Shown: positions 8,914 to 17,701 of the stretch, one piece after another
Numbering within the stretch: the stretch's first letter is position 1
Layout: every line of letters starts with the position of its first letter
Source: Calothrix sp. MO_192.B10
GTDB taxonomy: Bacteria; Cyanobacteriota; Cyanobacteriia; Cyanobacteriales; Nostocaceae
Direction of reading: 5' to 3'
Assembly (NCBI GenBank): GCA_030065055.1
Contig: JASJDS010000040.1
Location: 1-42,408 of the forward strand
Length of the DNA: 42,408 bases
Translations under genes and position numbers: made by a program
Notes under the pieces: model-generated
Databases searched by the model: none
Told to the model about the DNA's origin: nothing
What the model saw: the letters and a program-made list of their open reading frames with translations, nothing else

Positions 8914-9735
8914 CTAAACAGATTTGTCTGGTACACTATTAACCCATTTCAATAAGTTCAAATAACCTGGAGATTCCTTATATTCTTTAATAGGAAAGTA
9001 CAAAGGTGCATTCGGTTTTAGTATAATTTCCCTAATTTTATCTGGAAACTTACGTTGATCTACTTTTATAAAAAAAGAATAACCTGCAAAGGTAAAGATA
9101 TAAAAATTAACATTGACTGGATCATTATTGATTCTCTGAGGTGGCAATAAATGTATACATGATTCTTTGCCAATGTATTTAATCAAAACCACAGAGAAGT
9201 CATCCTCCGTGCCAGGATTTTCTTGTAAAATCATATTTCTTAGCTTGAGTTCCCACTGTTCTCCCAAGTTCACTTCTTTGAAAAATTGCGCTTTTTCAGT
9301 CTTTCCATCTTTTGTAACTTTGTTGACAAAGAAGTTATTTCTTGCTATGTGGCTTCTCCACAGAATAGACATGAAAAATAATTTCAGTGATTTATAATCC
9401 ACATTTTCTATTGTTTGTATTACTTTGGTTGTTTTTTGTCTTTCGGTAATAGCATCAATATCAATTTTTTTCAGTAGCAAATTTTGTGCATAATTCTCCC
9501 ATCTACCTATGGAGTTTTCACAACCTCTACACAATATTCCTCCAACATACAAACCACTTTGAATCTGTTTTTCTTTACCATCCTGTGAGTAAATATATGT
9601 AGGATTAGTAACTACATCATTAAAATGTTTTTTGATTTCTTCAGTAGTGTAATGATGAAATTGTCTAGATATGATATGAGATTTATCAATTAATTCTTTT
9701 TCTTGTCCACAAAGTTTACATATACCAATATTCAT
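8914..9735 (-). CDS. Hypothetical protein with HNH-like treble-clef N-terminus
   Basis: The product has 273 residues. C6-x2-C9 (CKLC), KSHIIS at residues 18-23 and C69-x2-C72 (CRGCENSIG) form the pattern of a zinc-binding treble clef like that of HNH nucleases, where the SHII histidine would be the first H and Asn74 might be the N. The remainder (Lys-rich, ending PGYLNLLKWVNSVPDKSV) is not a family I recognise. The gene is clearly more A+T-rich than its neighbours and lies next to a broken ATPase/DUF4276 pair, which suggests horizontal acquisition and possibly a defence-related nuclease. Function is unproven. The ATG at 9735 is the only plausible start. Confidence 0.7.
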   Translation of the reverse strand: MNIGICKLCGQEKELIDKSHIISRQFHHYTTEEIKKHFNDVVTNPTYIYSQDGKEKQIQSGLYVGGILCRGCENSIGRWENYAQNLLLKKIDIDAITERQKTTKVIQTIENVDYKSLKLFFMSILWRSHIARNNFFVNKVTKDGKTEKAQFFKEVNLGEQWELKLRNMILQENPGTEDDFSVVLIKYIGKESCIHLLPPQRINNDPVNVNFYIFTFAGYSFFIKVDQRKFPDKIREIILKPNAPLYFPIKEYKESPGYLNLLKWVNSVPDKSV

Positions 9736-10013
9736 GATTACTTATCTACATCTTCATTGACTCATTAGTTAGCAGGGAATGATAATACTATCAGGAGTAG
9801 TCTGTGTAGTTCAACAGCAATACCCCTACTTCTCCTAATATACAAGGGTGTGTTACGGTATCAGCCTCTAGCGAAGCCATGCCCAAAGGGCTATACGCAC
9901 CGTTTACTATATTTATGTGCGTTATAACGAAGTTTAACGCACCCTACAAAATTACTGATGTTTTTTGAAAAATGAAACAGTAATGATGTAGAAAAATATG
10001 GTATATTTCTAAC
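9736..10013. other. Spacer with decayed repeats
   Basis: No gene is visible. It contains GTGCGTTATAACGAAGTTTAACGCACC near 9918-9945, an inverted repeat of the same GTGCGTTA type as the element at 14177-14258. Before it lies a stretch with GCGAAGCCATGCCCAAAGGG of the cyanobacterial dispersed-repeat type. Confidence 0.55.
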
Positions 10014-11522
10014 TCACTTCCTCGTATACCGATGCTTCACTCCCACCGGAAAATACTCTGCATCACCCATCACTCGTAGCTCCACATACGGCGTTTGATA
10101 TTCTAAAGGCACATAATTAGCAAACTCACTATTTAACCGTTTCAATTGAGTCAAAATAGAACTTGCAATAGTTCCCCTTTTCTCCTCACTACTTTCCACC
10201 CCTGGAGCTAATTCCACCACCACAGATAAAAACCGATTCTTATCTGCATCTTCCTTCACTTGCATGACAAACTTACCCGTCACCCAATCTTTAATTCCCG
10301 ATTGTTCTAATCCCACCGTCACATTTTCTGGATAAATATTCGCGCCAAAATAAGAAACAGTAAAGTTAGAACGTCCGAATACATAAACGAAAGGAAAAGG
10401 ACGAATTCCCTTCCCATTTTCAGCTTGTAATTCTGCTACCGGATCAAATCCCCATTCAGCCAAAAACTGGAGCATGGCATTATAATCAATAATCCCCCCA
10501 GTATCTAAAATGTTGTAGCGAATTAGGGGAATACCACTATCTCCAGAAAATAACAAAGAACCATCTTGGACTTCCACAAAGCGGCTAATTGGATCATACT
10601 GTACTAGGGTAGGTAAGCGGGATTCTCCAAACAATGCTTTGGCTGCATCTGGATGTTCCGCGAAGAAACGACGAATGCAGATACTCAATGGCGTTTCATT
10701 CCCCAGTACCCCTGCGTCTGCTGTTCCGTACAGAGATGCAAAGTCATAGCAGGGATTTTGGGAGCCTAATCTTTCTGCAACTAAACTGCGCCACTCTTCA
10801 CTAAATACTTCCCCCGCCATAACTAATTTTACGTGATATTGCTGCCATTGCACGCCATTAGCAATACCAGTATCAATGACATCTTTGAGGAATGGTGGAT
10901 ATCCCAACAAGACAACTTGGTCAAAATTAGTGCCTAGTTCCTCAACTACCCGGAGAATTTCTGTTTTATTATTACCTGGGGTAATTAAGGTAATAGGATA
11001 ACCCTTACTAGCAAGATAGCGACAGCAATTAGCAGTGTACATCCCCCCTACCCAGGTTCCCAAGGTGAAACAAACTACAGCCAAGGTGCGTCTGGTATCA
11101 ACAGCAAAGCTGTCATAAAATATCTGTTCAAAGCGGGTGGCTATTTGCAACTCATCGGTGAGAAAACGGGGCCAAAATGTGGGTTTTCCCGTGGAACCGG
11201 AGGAGACTGCTACCATGTCACATTTTTCTAATTGTCCGTAACGGCATAAACTAGCTAGGGGATGCTGTTGCAGATAATTTTGTTTAGTTATTGGTGGTAG
11301 TTGCTGAAAGTCCTCAAAGCTACTGATAGATTCGGCATTGATGTGATGTTCTTCTAGAAAAGCCTGATAAGCAGGTACGGTAGCAGCCACATGGTGAAAT
11401 AATGCCACAGCATTATCAGTAGCTTTGGTGTGGAGATGTTGTTGTAGTTGGGTGTCTAAAGGAGTAGTTAAAAAATCGGTAAATGTCTGAATTACCTTTT
11501 GTTGTTGAGATTCCAGGTTCAT
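10014..11522 (-). CDS. Phenylacetate-CoA ligase (PaaK)-like adenylate-forming enzyme
   Basis: This 502-residue member of the ANL/PaaK group activates carboxylic acids as acyl-adenylates, usually for transfer to CoA. The phosphate-binding loop is VAVSSGSTGKPTFWP, the conserved acidic/Tyr block appears as DFASLYGTADAGVLGNE, and the hinge region is LIRYNILDTGGI. A C-terminal domain contains FVYVFGRSNFTVSYFGANIYPENV. The N-terminus (FHHVAATVPAYQAFL) matches the PaaK family helix in which a substrate-lid Tyr lies. Length is slightly above classical PaaK (about 430-440). No other phenylacetate-pathway gene is nearby, so the real substrate is unknown. The gene stands alone, convergent with nothing obvious. 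Confidence 0.85.
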   Translation of the reverse strand: MNLESQQQKVIQTFTDFLTTPLDTQLQQHLHTKATDNAVALFHHVAATVPAYQAFLEEHHINAESISSFEDFQQLPPITKQNYLQQHPLASLCRYGQLEKCDMVAVSSGSTGKPTFWPRFLTDELQIATRFEQIFYDSFAVDTRRTLAVVCFTLGTWVGGMYTANCCRYLASKGYPITLITPGNNKTEILRVVEELGTNFDQVVLLGYPPFLKDVIDTGIANGVQWQQYHVKLVMAGEVFSEEWRSLVAERLGSQNPCYDFASLYGTADAGVLGNETPLSICIRRFFAEHPDAAKALFGESRLPTLVQYDPISRFVEVQDGSLLFSGDSGIPLIRYNILDTGGIIDYNAMLQFLAEWGFDPVAELQAENGKGIRPFPFVYVFGRSNFTVSYFGANIYPENVTVGLEQSGIKDWVTGKFVMQVKEDADKNRFLSVVVELAPGVESSEEKRGTIASSILTQLKRLNSEFANYVPLEYQTPYVELRVMGDAEYFPVGVKHRYTRK

Positions 11523-11678
11523 AATATTAGTAGTAATAGCTACAACTGGATGGGGATGATACTGAAGTAAAATCTACAACTCGATGTAAGAAGGGGAAGG
11601 GTGAAGGTGATTTATGCAAATAATTTTACCAATGACAAGGGCACAAGCCCCAGCGTCCCTTGTATCTTAGAATAAGTC

Positions 11679-11737
11679 GTAGGGGCACGGCATCCACGGG
11701 CTTTTGATCATGCCATAATCTGAATGTCGCCGTGCCC
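11679..11737. repeat. GGGGCACGGC hairpin element, copy 2
   Basis: GTAGGGGCACGGC at 11679-11691 faces GCCGTGCCC at 11729-11737. The same left arm also pairs perfectly (13 bp) with GCCGTGCCCCTAC at 12118-12130 on the far side of the minisatellite, as if an element had been stretched by internal duplication. Confidence 0.8.
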
Positions 11738-11750
11738 ACAACCCATTGGT

Positions 11751-12109
11751 TTACCCAGTTGCGATGCCTTCTTCAACACTGTGTTCAAATATTCATGTTC
11801 AGGGCACGGCGGGTTTCATGTTTTTGGCAAACCGGTTATGTTACCCAGTTGCGATGCCTTCTTCAACACTGTGTTCAAATATTTATGTTCAGGGCACGGC
11901 GGGTTTCATGTTTTTGGCAAACCGGTTCTGTTACCCAGTTGCGATGCCTTCTTCAACACTGTGTTCAAATATTCAGGGTCAGGGCACGGCGTGTTTCATG
12001 TTTTTGGCAAACCGGTTATGTTATCGGTTGCGATGCCTTCTTCAACACTGTGTTCAAATATTCATGTTCAGGGCACGGCGGGTTTCATGTTTTTGGCAAA
12101 CCGGTTATG
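11751..12109. repeat. 90-bp minisatellite, four units
   Basis: Units are 11751-11840, 11841-11930, 11931-12020 and 12021-12109 (the last is 89 bp). They start TTACCCAGTTGCGATGCC (TTATCGGTTGCG in unit 4) and end CAAACCGGTTATG, and are almost identical. Each contains CAGGGCACGGCGGG, a relative of the dispersed hairpin arm, and a GGTTT/AAACC mini-hairpin. The high identity suggests recent expansion. There is no spacer diversity as in CRISPR. Confidence 0.93.
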
Positions 12110-12411
12110 TTATCGGTGCCGTGCCCCTACAATGAATCTGCCATAGGACAAACATTCTAATCACATCCGTTGGTGATGACTTGTCAGTTCTCGTGGTAAT
12201 TTCAATTCTGGAAGTCTCCTAAGATCAATCTAAAATCCAAAATCTAAAATCCAAAATTGTTTGACTATTGGCATTTCTCAAAGTTGTGTGTCAAGATTTG
12301 AACCCGGATCAATTTCTCTGAATATTTATATATAAACTGGAGAAAAGATGCGTAAATCAGGTTAATGCCGTTGTAGTTAAATCATAAAAAATCTATTTAT
12401 CCTTCAGCACC

Positions 12412-14097
12412 ATGCAAGTCTATTGCAGTAAACAGCACGAAAATCATGGGAATAGTCGTTTTTGCACTCAGTGTGGCGAACTTTTACCCATTCCCCCAGG
12501 AGAAATAATTGCCGATCGCTACCGTATTATCTGTATGCTAGGACAAGGTGGTTTCGGTCGTTCTTATTTGGCCCAAGATATTAATCAATCTCCACAACAG
12601 TGCGTGCTGAAGGAGTTTGCTCCCCAAGTTGAAGAAAAACAAGATTTACAAAAAGCGAAGGAATTGTTTGAAAGGGAAGCTAATGTGTTGAAAAAGCTCA
12701 AGCATCCCCAAATTCCCCGCTTTCACTCTTCTTTAGAGGTAACTGTAGCCCATAAGGAGTTATTTTTATTAGTACAAGACTATGTGGAGGGTGATAATTG
12801 CCTGAAACTGCTGGAGGAACGGCAAGGTAGGGGTGAGGCTTTTAGTGAAGAGGAGGTAGTTAAGCTACTACAACAGCTTTTACCCGTGTTATCCTACATC
12901 CACTCCCAACATGTGGTTCACCGGGATATTTCTCCAGATAACTTGATTTGGCGCAGTACTGATAATTTACCTGTGTTAATTGACTTCGGGGGAGTGAAAC
13001 AGCTACCTGCAAGTAAGGGCTTCTGGTTTACCCAGTTAGGTGGAAACCGCACTTTGTTAGGTAAAAAAGGTTATGCGCCGGAGGAACAGTTACGGCAAGG
13101 TAAAGCCTTTCCTAGTAGTGACTTATACTCTTTAGCAGTGACAGCATTAGTATTACTCACGGGGAAAGAACCGCAAAAATTATACGATAGCTACCACGGT
13201 AATTGGCGGTGGGGAGAGGAAATTAAAGTCAATTCCAACTTAGAAGGGGTGTTACAAAAGATGCTGGCTTATAAGCCTAGCGATCGCTATCAACAAGCAG
13301 ACCAAGTTCTCCAGGATTTGCGCTCTCCCTCCCAAGTGAAAACCACCCCTCCCCAGATTACCAAAATCAAAACTATGGTCATGGCTCCGGGGAGAAAACA
13401 AGCACAAAAAGTAGTCAGTACATTCCACAATAAAACCCAAGCGATCGCTCAAACTATACCCATGCCTGTGTGGTTGCGTCCTTTTGCCGTTAGTATAGTG
13501 TGTACGAGTGTGGTTGTATTAAGTCTGGCTGGTAGTTGGGCGTTAGTTAATGCAGTGGTTCGTAGTGTCGCTTCCATCTCCTTACCTAAAGTTTCCTTAC
13601 CCCAACTTCCCGGTACGAATGATTCCCCCAAAAAGACAGGAACAAACAAAGAAGGTAGTCGAATTAGTCAAATTTTAGACCGCCGTAAAAAACTAGGAAT
13701 TTATGAAGGGTTTTTTAACCGCACGGTAAATGCAATTTTTTATACTAAAAATCCCCAATTAAAGGGGCGGAGCTTGACATCCAAGCCAGAAGATGCTGCT
13801 TTTCGCCAAAAATGGTATGAAATGGCGGAAGAATTATTGCAAAAATTAGAACAGGCAAAACTGAGTCGTCAGGCGCGGCAGAACCTAGGTAATTATAGCG
13901 GCAAAGATTACCAACAGTGGCAACAGCAAATTAAAGCCAAGAAACTGGGAAAATATACCGTTGGTAGACTGAACCAAGAGACAAACCAGAAATTTTACAG
14001 CCTATTCCCCGAATTATCCCGTAAGAAACTAGCACAACAGACATTTGGTCAAATTTGGTATGCGATCGCATCTGATATTGTTGCTAAGGCAAGATAA
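12412..14097 (+). CDS. 4-Cys serine/threonine protein kinase, membrane-anchored
   Basis: The product has 561 residues. An N-terminal zinc-ribbon-like segment (C5, H9, C18-x2-C21) precedes a Hanks-type kinase domain at about residues 36-305: glycine loop [10 protein letters not shown], lysine in CVLKEFAP, catalytic loop [12 protein letters not shown] and metal-binding [14 protein letters not shown] instead of HRDLKPEN is usual for this cyanobacterial 4-Cys kinase group. One membrane span lies at about residues 358-382, then a C-terminal region of about 140 residues (GIYEGFFNRTVNAIFY) shared with the second kinase downstream, probably extracytoplasmic and perhaps sensory. Start at ATG 12412. 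The two kinases are separated by 668 bp of repeats. Substrates are unknown. Confidence 0.92.
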   Translation: MQVYCSKQHENHGNSRFCTQCGELLPIPPGEIIADRYRIICMLGQGGFGRSYLAQDINQSPQQCVLKEFAPQVEEKQDLQKAKELFEREANVLKKLKHPQIPRFHSSLEVTVAHKELFLLVQDYVEGDNCLKLLEERQGRGEAFSEEEVVKLLQQLLPVLSYIHSQHVVHRDISPDNLIWRSTDNLPVLIDFGGVKQLPASKGFWFTQLGGNRTLLGKKGYAPEEQLRQGKAFPSSDLYSLAVTALVLLTGKEPQKLYDSYHGNWRWGEEIKVNSNLEGVLQKMLAYKPSDRYQQADQVLQDLRSPSQVKTTPPQITKIKTMVMAPGRKQAQKVVSTFHNKTQAIAQTIPMPVWLRPFAVSIVCTSVVVLSLAGSWALVNAVVRSVASISLPKVSLPQLPGTNDSPKKTGTNKEGSRISQILDRRKKLGIYEGFFNRTVNAIFYTKNPQLKGRSLTSKPEDAAFRQKWYEMAEELLQKLEQAKLSRQARQNLGNYSGKDYQQWQQQIKAKKLGKYTVGRLNQETNQKFYSLFPELSRKKLAQQTFGQIWYAIASDIVAKAR

Positions 14098-14176
14098 TTA
14101 AGTAGGGGTCGAAAAAGTAAGTAATAAGTAATAAGTTTTTGGCTTAGGAGATTTTCCCCTTTCCCCAGTAGTACTT

Positions 14177-14258
14177 GTAGGGTGCGTTATGCTAAAAGTG
14201 CTCCGCACAGAACCATATTACTGAATGGTGCGTTACGCTTTGCGTTAACACACCCTAC
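14177..14258. repeat. GTAGGGTGCGTTA inverted-repeat element
   Basis: An 82-bp element with imperfect terminal inverted repeats: GTAGGGTGCGTTA at 14177-14189 and TAACACACCCTAC at 14246-14258. It has a GGTGCGTTACGC core. A decayed relative lies at about 9918-9948. It looks like a non-autonomous, MITE- or REP-like element. Confidence 0.75.
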
Positions 14259-14552
14259 GTGTTTTTCTAACGCACCGAAAAGATTACTTGACTCTGGGTT
14301 CTCTGTGCCTCTGCGGTTTTTTAAGTAATAAGTAATAATAAGGTACACCACCAGCCAGAATTGCCAAGCCTTTCAGCTTCAATTATGTACCTCACCAGAT
14401 AGAAAAACTTTGCCAAACTATGTGTCTTGAGGCATTATTGGCAATGATATTGAATCAGGTAGAAGTCAGAGGACAGGAGGCAGTCTCAATGAAAAAATTT
14501 CATCACCATCTATGAAAAACCTCACCCTCGCTTTTTGCGATGCAAAAATCTT

Positions 14553-14577
14553 TCCCTCTCCTTATTAAGGAGAGGGA
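14553..14577. repeat. CCCTCTCC..GGAGAGGG hairpin
   Basis: A 9-bp perfect hairpin, TCCCTCTCC with GGAGAGGGA, around TTATTAA. The same hairpin with nearly the same loop occurs at 35348-35373 downstream of lpxD, both times flanked by CTCACC/GGTGAG-like sequence, so it is a dispersed element. Confidence 0.75.
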
Positions 14578-14607
14578 TGTCCGCTCTTGTCAGGGTGAGG
14601 TTACTTA

Positions 14608-14690
14608 CAAGTCAGCCTCTCATGGACGTTTGTACATAAACAAACATGAAAATATATCTCAAGTGTGGCTCCCACACCTAAGCTGTCAAC
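14608..14690. repeat. Dispersed repeat, copy at the kinase locus
   Basis: It runs from CAAGTCAGCCTCTCATGGACG to GGCTCCCACACCTAAGCTG and is present again, diverged by roughly one fifth, at 42121-42202 in the same orientation. The most conserved part is GGCTCCCACACCTAAGCTGT. Both copies are followed by GTCAAC or TAACAAC runs. Confidence 0.75.
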
Positions 14691-14765
14691 CGTTAACCGT
14701 CAACTGTCAACTATCCCTGTAGGACTTTTGCAAATAATACTAAATAATAAATAACAAAATAACTT

Positions 14766-16997
14766 ATGAATCCTGTATATTGTTCCCAAGGACATGAAAA
14801 CCCTGAAGGTAGTCGCTTTTGTCTCCACTGTGGAGAAAATTTAGAGCTGGTAAAGAAGCAAACTACACCTATAATTCAGGGTATCCAACCAGGACAAATA
14901 TTAAGTAACCGTTATGCAATTGTACGTCAATTAGGTCAAGGGGGGTTTGGACGCACTTACTTGGCTGAGGATGTCAACCGTTTCCGCGAACCTTGTGTAT
15001 TAAAAGAGTTTTCTCCCCAGGTACAAACCCCATACGTTTTAGAAAAAGCAGAAGAATTATTTCAACGGGAAGCCACCGTTCTCTACAAGCTACAACATCC
15101 TCAAATTCCCCGTTTCCGAGAACTATTCCGCACTAATTTGGCAGGTAAGGAATATTTATTTCTCGTACAAGACTATGTGGAAGGACAAAACTACCGCACC
15201 TTGCTAGATAATCGCCTTGCACAGGGTTTAAAATTTACAGAAGCAGAAGTCCGCCAGTTATTAGAACAAATTTTACCAGTCTTAGAATATATCCACTCTC
15301 TGGGAGTAATTCACCGGGACATTTCCCCAGATAACCTAATTCTTCGCAATATTGACCAATTACCAATTCTGATTGACTTTGGTGGTGTTAAAGAAGTAGC
15401 CGCAGCTGTAGTCTCCCAATATTACCAACCAGAGGCAGGTGTGAGTACCCCCCAGGGAACTTTATTAGGCAAAATGGGATATGCTCCCCCAGAACAAATG
15501 CAAACTGGGTTGGTAGAGCCTTACAGCGATTTATATGCTTTAGCCGCAACTATTTTGGTGCTACTCACTGGGAAACAGCCACCAGAACTAATTGATAATC
15601 ATACCTTGACCTGGAAATGGCGAGAGTCAGTTAATCTGAGCAATAATTTGGCTATTGTCTTAGATAAAATGCTCTCCCCTACCCCCAACATTCGCTACCA
15701 TTCCGCCAGGGAAGTTTTAAATGCACTTGCTCCTGTAACAGTCAACAATCCACCTCAACCCCAACCTACCCCTCCAGCAGAACCAAAAACCGAAGCTACC
15801 CTGGCTGTCGCCCCCAATCCTTCTATTCCCTCCACTCCATCCATTGCTGCTACAGATTCCAATCAAAGCTGGTGGACACCGGGAAAAATAGCTGCCTTAG
15901 CCTTCTCTGTAGTTGCTGTTTCTGGTATTGGCGTTTGGGGGGTGAGGAATTTTGTTAATTCTTCCGATCCTGACCCTAATCCAACCCTCACATCCAGTCC
16001 CACAAATGATCAACCCACCGATCCCCTAGCAAAATATTCACCAGAAGAACGGGCGCGTAAGCAAAAATTACGCGATCGCCAACAACAATTAGGTATCAAC
16101 GAGAACTTCTATATCAACCTAGTCAATCAAGTATTTTGGGACAAAAATCCTAGCTTCCGGGGACGAACCCTCAGCGATGAACCTAGGGATGAATCCTTAC
16201 GAGAACAATGGGATAAAACCGCCGATGAATTGCTGCAAAAAATGGCTAGACTGAGTTCCGATGCTCGGCGACGACTGGGCACTTTCAGTAAAGCAGACCG
16301 CGATCGCTGGAAGGTAAGGGTGAATAACCTCAATGTATCCAGCCGCGCCTTATATGATTTGGGGAATGCCGCATTCTTTCAGCAATTTCCACAGCAAGAA
16401 GGTAAAAACTTTACAAATGAACCCATTGGACAAATTTGGCATGGCTTTGTTGCTGATAAGCTAAATGCGATCGTTGCCAGAACCGCCTTACGAAAAATAG
16501 TCTTTGCTCCTGGCGCTACAGGTAAAAAAATCAGTGGTTCTCTAAACCCTGCTGAAGGTAAAGTTTTTATTGCCGAACTGGCTCGGAATCAATTAATGGA
16601 AGTCAAATTGGATGCCAGTACTAATGTTTGGTTATCCATATATTCACCTACTGGTAAACATACATTTCTCAAAGACTCCAAAAAGCGATCGTGGTCGGGT
16701 AAACTACCGGAAAGCGGATATTATGAATTTGCGATTGTCTCTAGAGATTCTAGAACACGCCCCTATGAGTTTACCCTCCAAGTAGAAACACCAAAACCAA
16801 AACCAACGCCAACACCAACACCAACACCAACACCAACGCCAACACCAACGCCAACACCAACGCCAACAGTTTCACCCACTCCTACACCCACAATTACCAG
16901 TAGCCCTACACCCACCGCTACACCAACCCAAACCCCTACTCCAACTCCCACACCTACCATCAGTCCTACAGGTACAAAGAGTTCTGAAGGCGAATAG
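14766..16997 (+). CDS. 4-Cys serine/threonine protein kinase with C-terminal PPC-like domain
   Basis: A 743-residue paralogue of the upstream kinase. The N-terminal Cys ribbon ([20 protein letters not shown]) precedes a kinase domain with [32 protein letters not shown] and DFGGVKE. It is followed by a Pro/Thr linker and one membrane span (about residues 376-398). Next come the same extracytoplasmic helical region as in the first kinase ([16 protein letters not shown]) and a beta-rich segment resembling bacterial pre-peptidase C-terminal (PPC) domains at about residues 580-675. The protein ends in about 60 residues of Pro-Thr repeats, a flexible wall-spanning or glycosylatable tail. The tandem arrangement suggests gene duplication, with the PPC-like domain and tail present only here. 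Likely a surface-sensing kinase; the signal is unknown. Confidence 0.92.
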   Translation: MNPVYCSQGHENPEGSRFCLHCGENLELVKKQTTPIIQGIQPGQILSNRYAIVRQLGQGGFGRTYLAEDVNRFREPCVLKEFSPQVQTPYVLEKAEELFQREATVLYKLQHPQIPRFRELFRTNLAGKEYLFLVQDYVEGQNYRTLLDNRLAQGLKFTEAEVRQLLEQILPVLEYIHSLGVIHRDISPDNLILRNIDQLPILIDFGGVKEVAAAVVSQYYQPEAGVSTPQGTLLGKMGYAPPEQMQTGLVEPYSDLYALAATILVLLTGKQPPELIDNHTLTWKWRESVNLSNNLAIVLDKMLSPTPNIRYHSAREVLNALAPVTVNNPPQPQPTPPAEPKTEATLAVAPNPSIPSTPSIAATDSNQSWWTPGKIAALAFSVVAVSGIGVWGVRNFVNSSDPDPNPTLTSSPTNDQPTDPLAKYSPEERARKQKLRDRQQQLGINENFYINLVNQVFWDKNPSFRGRTLSDEPRDESLREQWDKTADELLQKMARLSSDARRRLGTFSKADRDRWKVRVNNLNVSSRALYDLGNAAFFQQFPQQEGKNFTNEPIGQIWHGFVADKLNAIVARTALRKIVFAPGATGKKISGSLNPAEGKVFIAELARNQLMEVKLDASTNVWLSIYSPTGKHTFLKDSKKRSWSGKLPESGYYEFAIVSRDSRTRPYEFTLQVETPKPKPTPTPTPTPTPTPTPTPTPTPTVSPTPTPTITSSPTPTATPTQTPTPTPTPTISPTGTKSSEGE
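16795..16868 (+). repeat. CCAACR hexanucleotide tandem encoding Pro-Thr
   Basis: About twelve copies of a six-base unit (CCAACA or CCAACG) encode the Thr-Pro part of the tail of the second kinase. The tract is likely to vary in length between strains by slippage without a frameshift, since the unit equals two codons. Confidence 0.9.
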
Positions 16998-17220
16998 TTA
17001 ATGGAATAAATACACAAACCTCTATGGAAAATAAGTGTAATGAATATTAAGTACTTTTGCGGTTAGCACATAATGGTATTAAAAACTACCATTATATTTG
17101 CCCAGACAAAACCCCTGTGCTGGCAAACAAAAAATCGCCTAGATATATCAAATTGCGGAAAGCATGAGATAATAGCGGATCTATGCAGTTTATGTGCAGA
17201 AAATGAGTGAATACAACGGC
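16998..17220. other. Spacer between the kinase gene and the structured region
   Basis: This segment holds no visible gene. Its right part is moderately A+T-rich and contains TGAGATAATAGCGG near 17166, a possible -10 region for the structured transcript that begins around 17215, although no good -35 sits at the right distance. Confidence 0.4.
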
Positions 17221-17675
17221 GAACGTGACGTTCTCTCCAACCTAAAGGTGTGGAGATTCTAAATATCACTACTTAGGTTTCCTCTTTCTCGGACAAACCT
17301 TACAATTATCTATCTTTTGCAAGCAATGCTTAAACTGTTTCACCGTTCAACAGAACCAATGAAAAAGCCCAAATTAGATAACCCCAGAAGGTTGCGTCTC
17401 CAGAGGCGTACTAGGATACAAAGCCTAGGGTTATCGTGGGCCGCACGATACGTTCTATTCGGTTTAAAGAGTCGAAAAGTTTTAAGGTTTCTGGGTTGCT
17501 ACTCTGTTAATTTCGCTAGCTATGTTTACACTCGTGTTCGCCACCGAGTCGTCTTTATTGTTTCCCCACCTGCCGTGTTTTACCCCTTTGGGTAGTCCTG
17601 TATCGGCGGATATTCTACCTGAGACAATTTAATTTTACCAAAAGTCGTCCTAGGAGGGCGAGTGCTTTAGACCCA
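17221..17675 (+). ncRNA. Hairpin-dense region before speD: candidate structured RNA or long leader
   Basis: The 455 bp before speD form an almost unbroken series of helices. They include GAACG/CGTTC at 17221-17233, TCTCCA-ACCT/AGGT-TGGAGA at 17234-17256, and AGGTTT/AAACCT at 17275-17300. A long-range helix (17380-17389 with 17488-17497, CCCAGAA/TTCTGGG) encloses TGCGTCT/AGGCGTA (17393-17410), CTAGG/CCTAG (17411-17428) and TATCGTG/CACGATA (17432-17450). Further on are ACTCG/CGAGT (17530-17549) and CGTCCT/AGGGCG (17645-17660). It shows neither RNase P nor tmRNA signature sequences. An Arg-rich 92-codon frame (17317-17595) across it looks accidental. It may be an independent RNA or a regulatory leader of speD. 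Confidence 0.5.
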
Positions 17676-17701
17676 TTATTTTCGGTAAGGGTGAAAAATA
17701 A

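Larger units (their letters stand above)
11523..12411. other. Spacer dominated by a minisatellite
   Basis: The region upstream of both the ligase (minus) and the kinase (plus) holds a GGGGCACGGC hairpin at 11679-11737, a four-unit 90-bp tandem repeat, its closing arm, and CCAAAATCTAAAATCC runs near 12228-12257. The 140-, 142- and 129-codon frames open across the minisatellite exist because the period is a multiple of three; none has a ribosome site or a recognisable product. Confidence 0.75.
14098..14765. other. Repeat-rich spacer between the two kinase genes
   Basis: No gene is visible. It carries a GTAGGGTGCGTTA inverted-repeat element at 14177-14258, a TCTCTGTGCCTCTGCGGTTT motif near 14300 (a related copy is near 27120), a CCCTCTCC hairpin at 14553-14577, and an 83-bp sequence at 14608-14690 that recurs at 42121-42202. 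Confidence 0.7.

Noticed and set aside
11751-12109. Possible CRISPR array
   Set aside because: Units are identical over their full 90 bp, with no variable spacers and no cas genes nearby.
11724-12160. Three overlapping frames of 129-142 codons across the minisatellite
   Set aside because: They are open only because the 90-bp period is a multiple of three and lacks stops; no ribosome site, no plausible start and no recognisable product.
14540-14722. 60-codon frame before the second kinase
   Set aside because: Consists of the CCCTCTCC hairpin and the dispersed repeat shared with 42121.
16763-17017. Val/Gly-rich antisense frame of 84 codons
   Set aside because: Antisense of the Pro-Thr repeat of the kinase tail.
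17317-17595. 92-codon Arg-rich frame upstream of speD
   Set aside because: It crosses hairpins that look RNA-structural, matches no family I know and has no ribosome site; structured RNA explains the region better.
17221-17675. Identification as rnpB, tmRNA or 6S RNA
   Set aside because: The conserved GAGGAAAGTCCGGGC of RNase P RNA and the tRNA-like ends and tag frame of tmRNA are missing; the branched fold does not suit 6S RNA.
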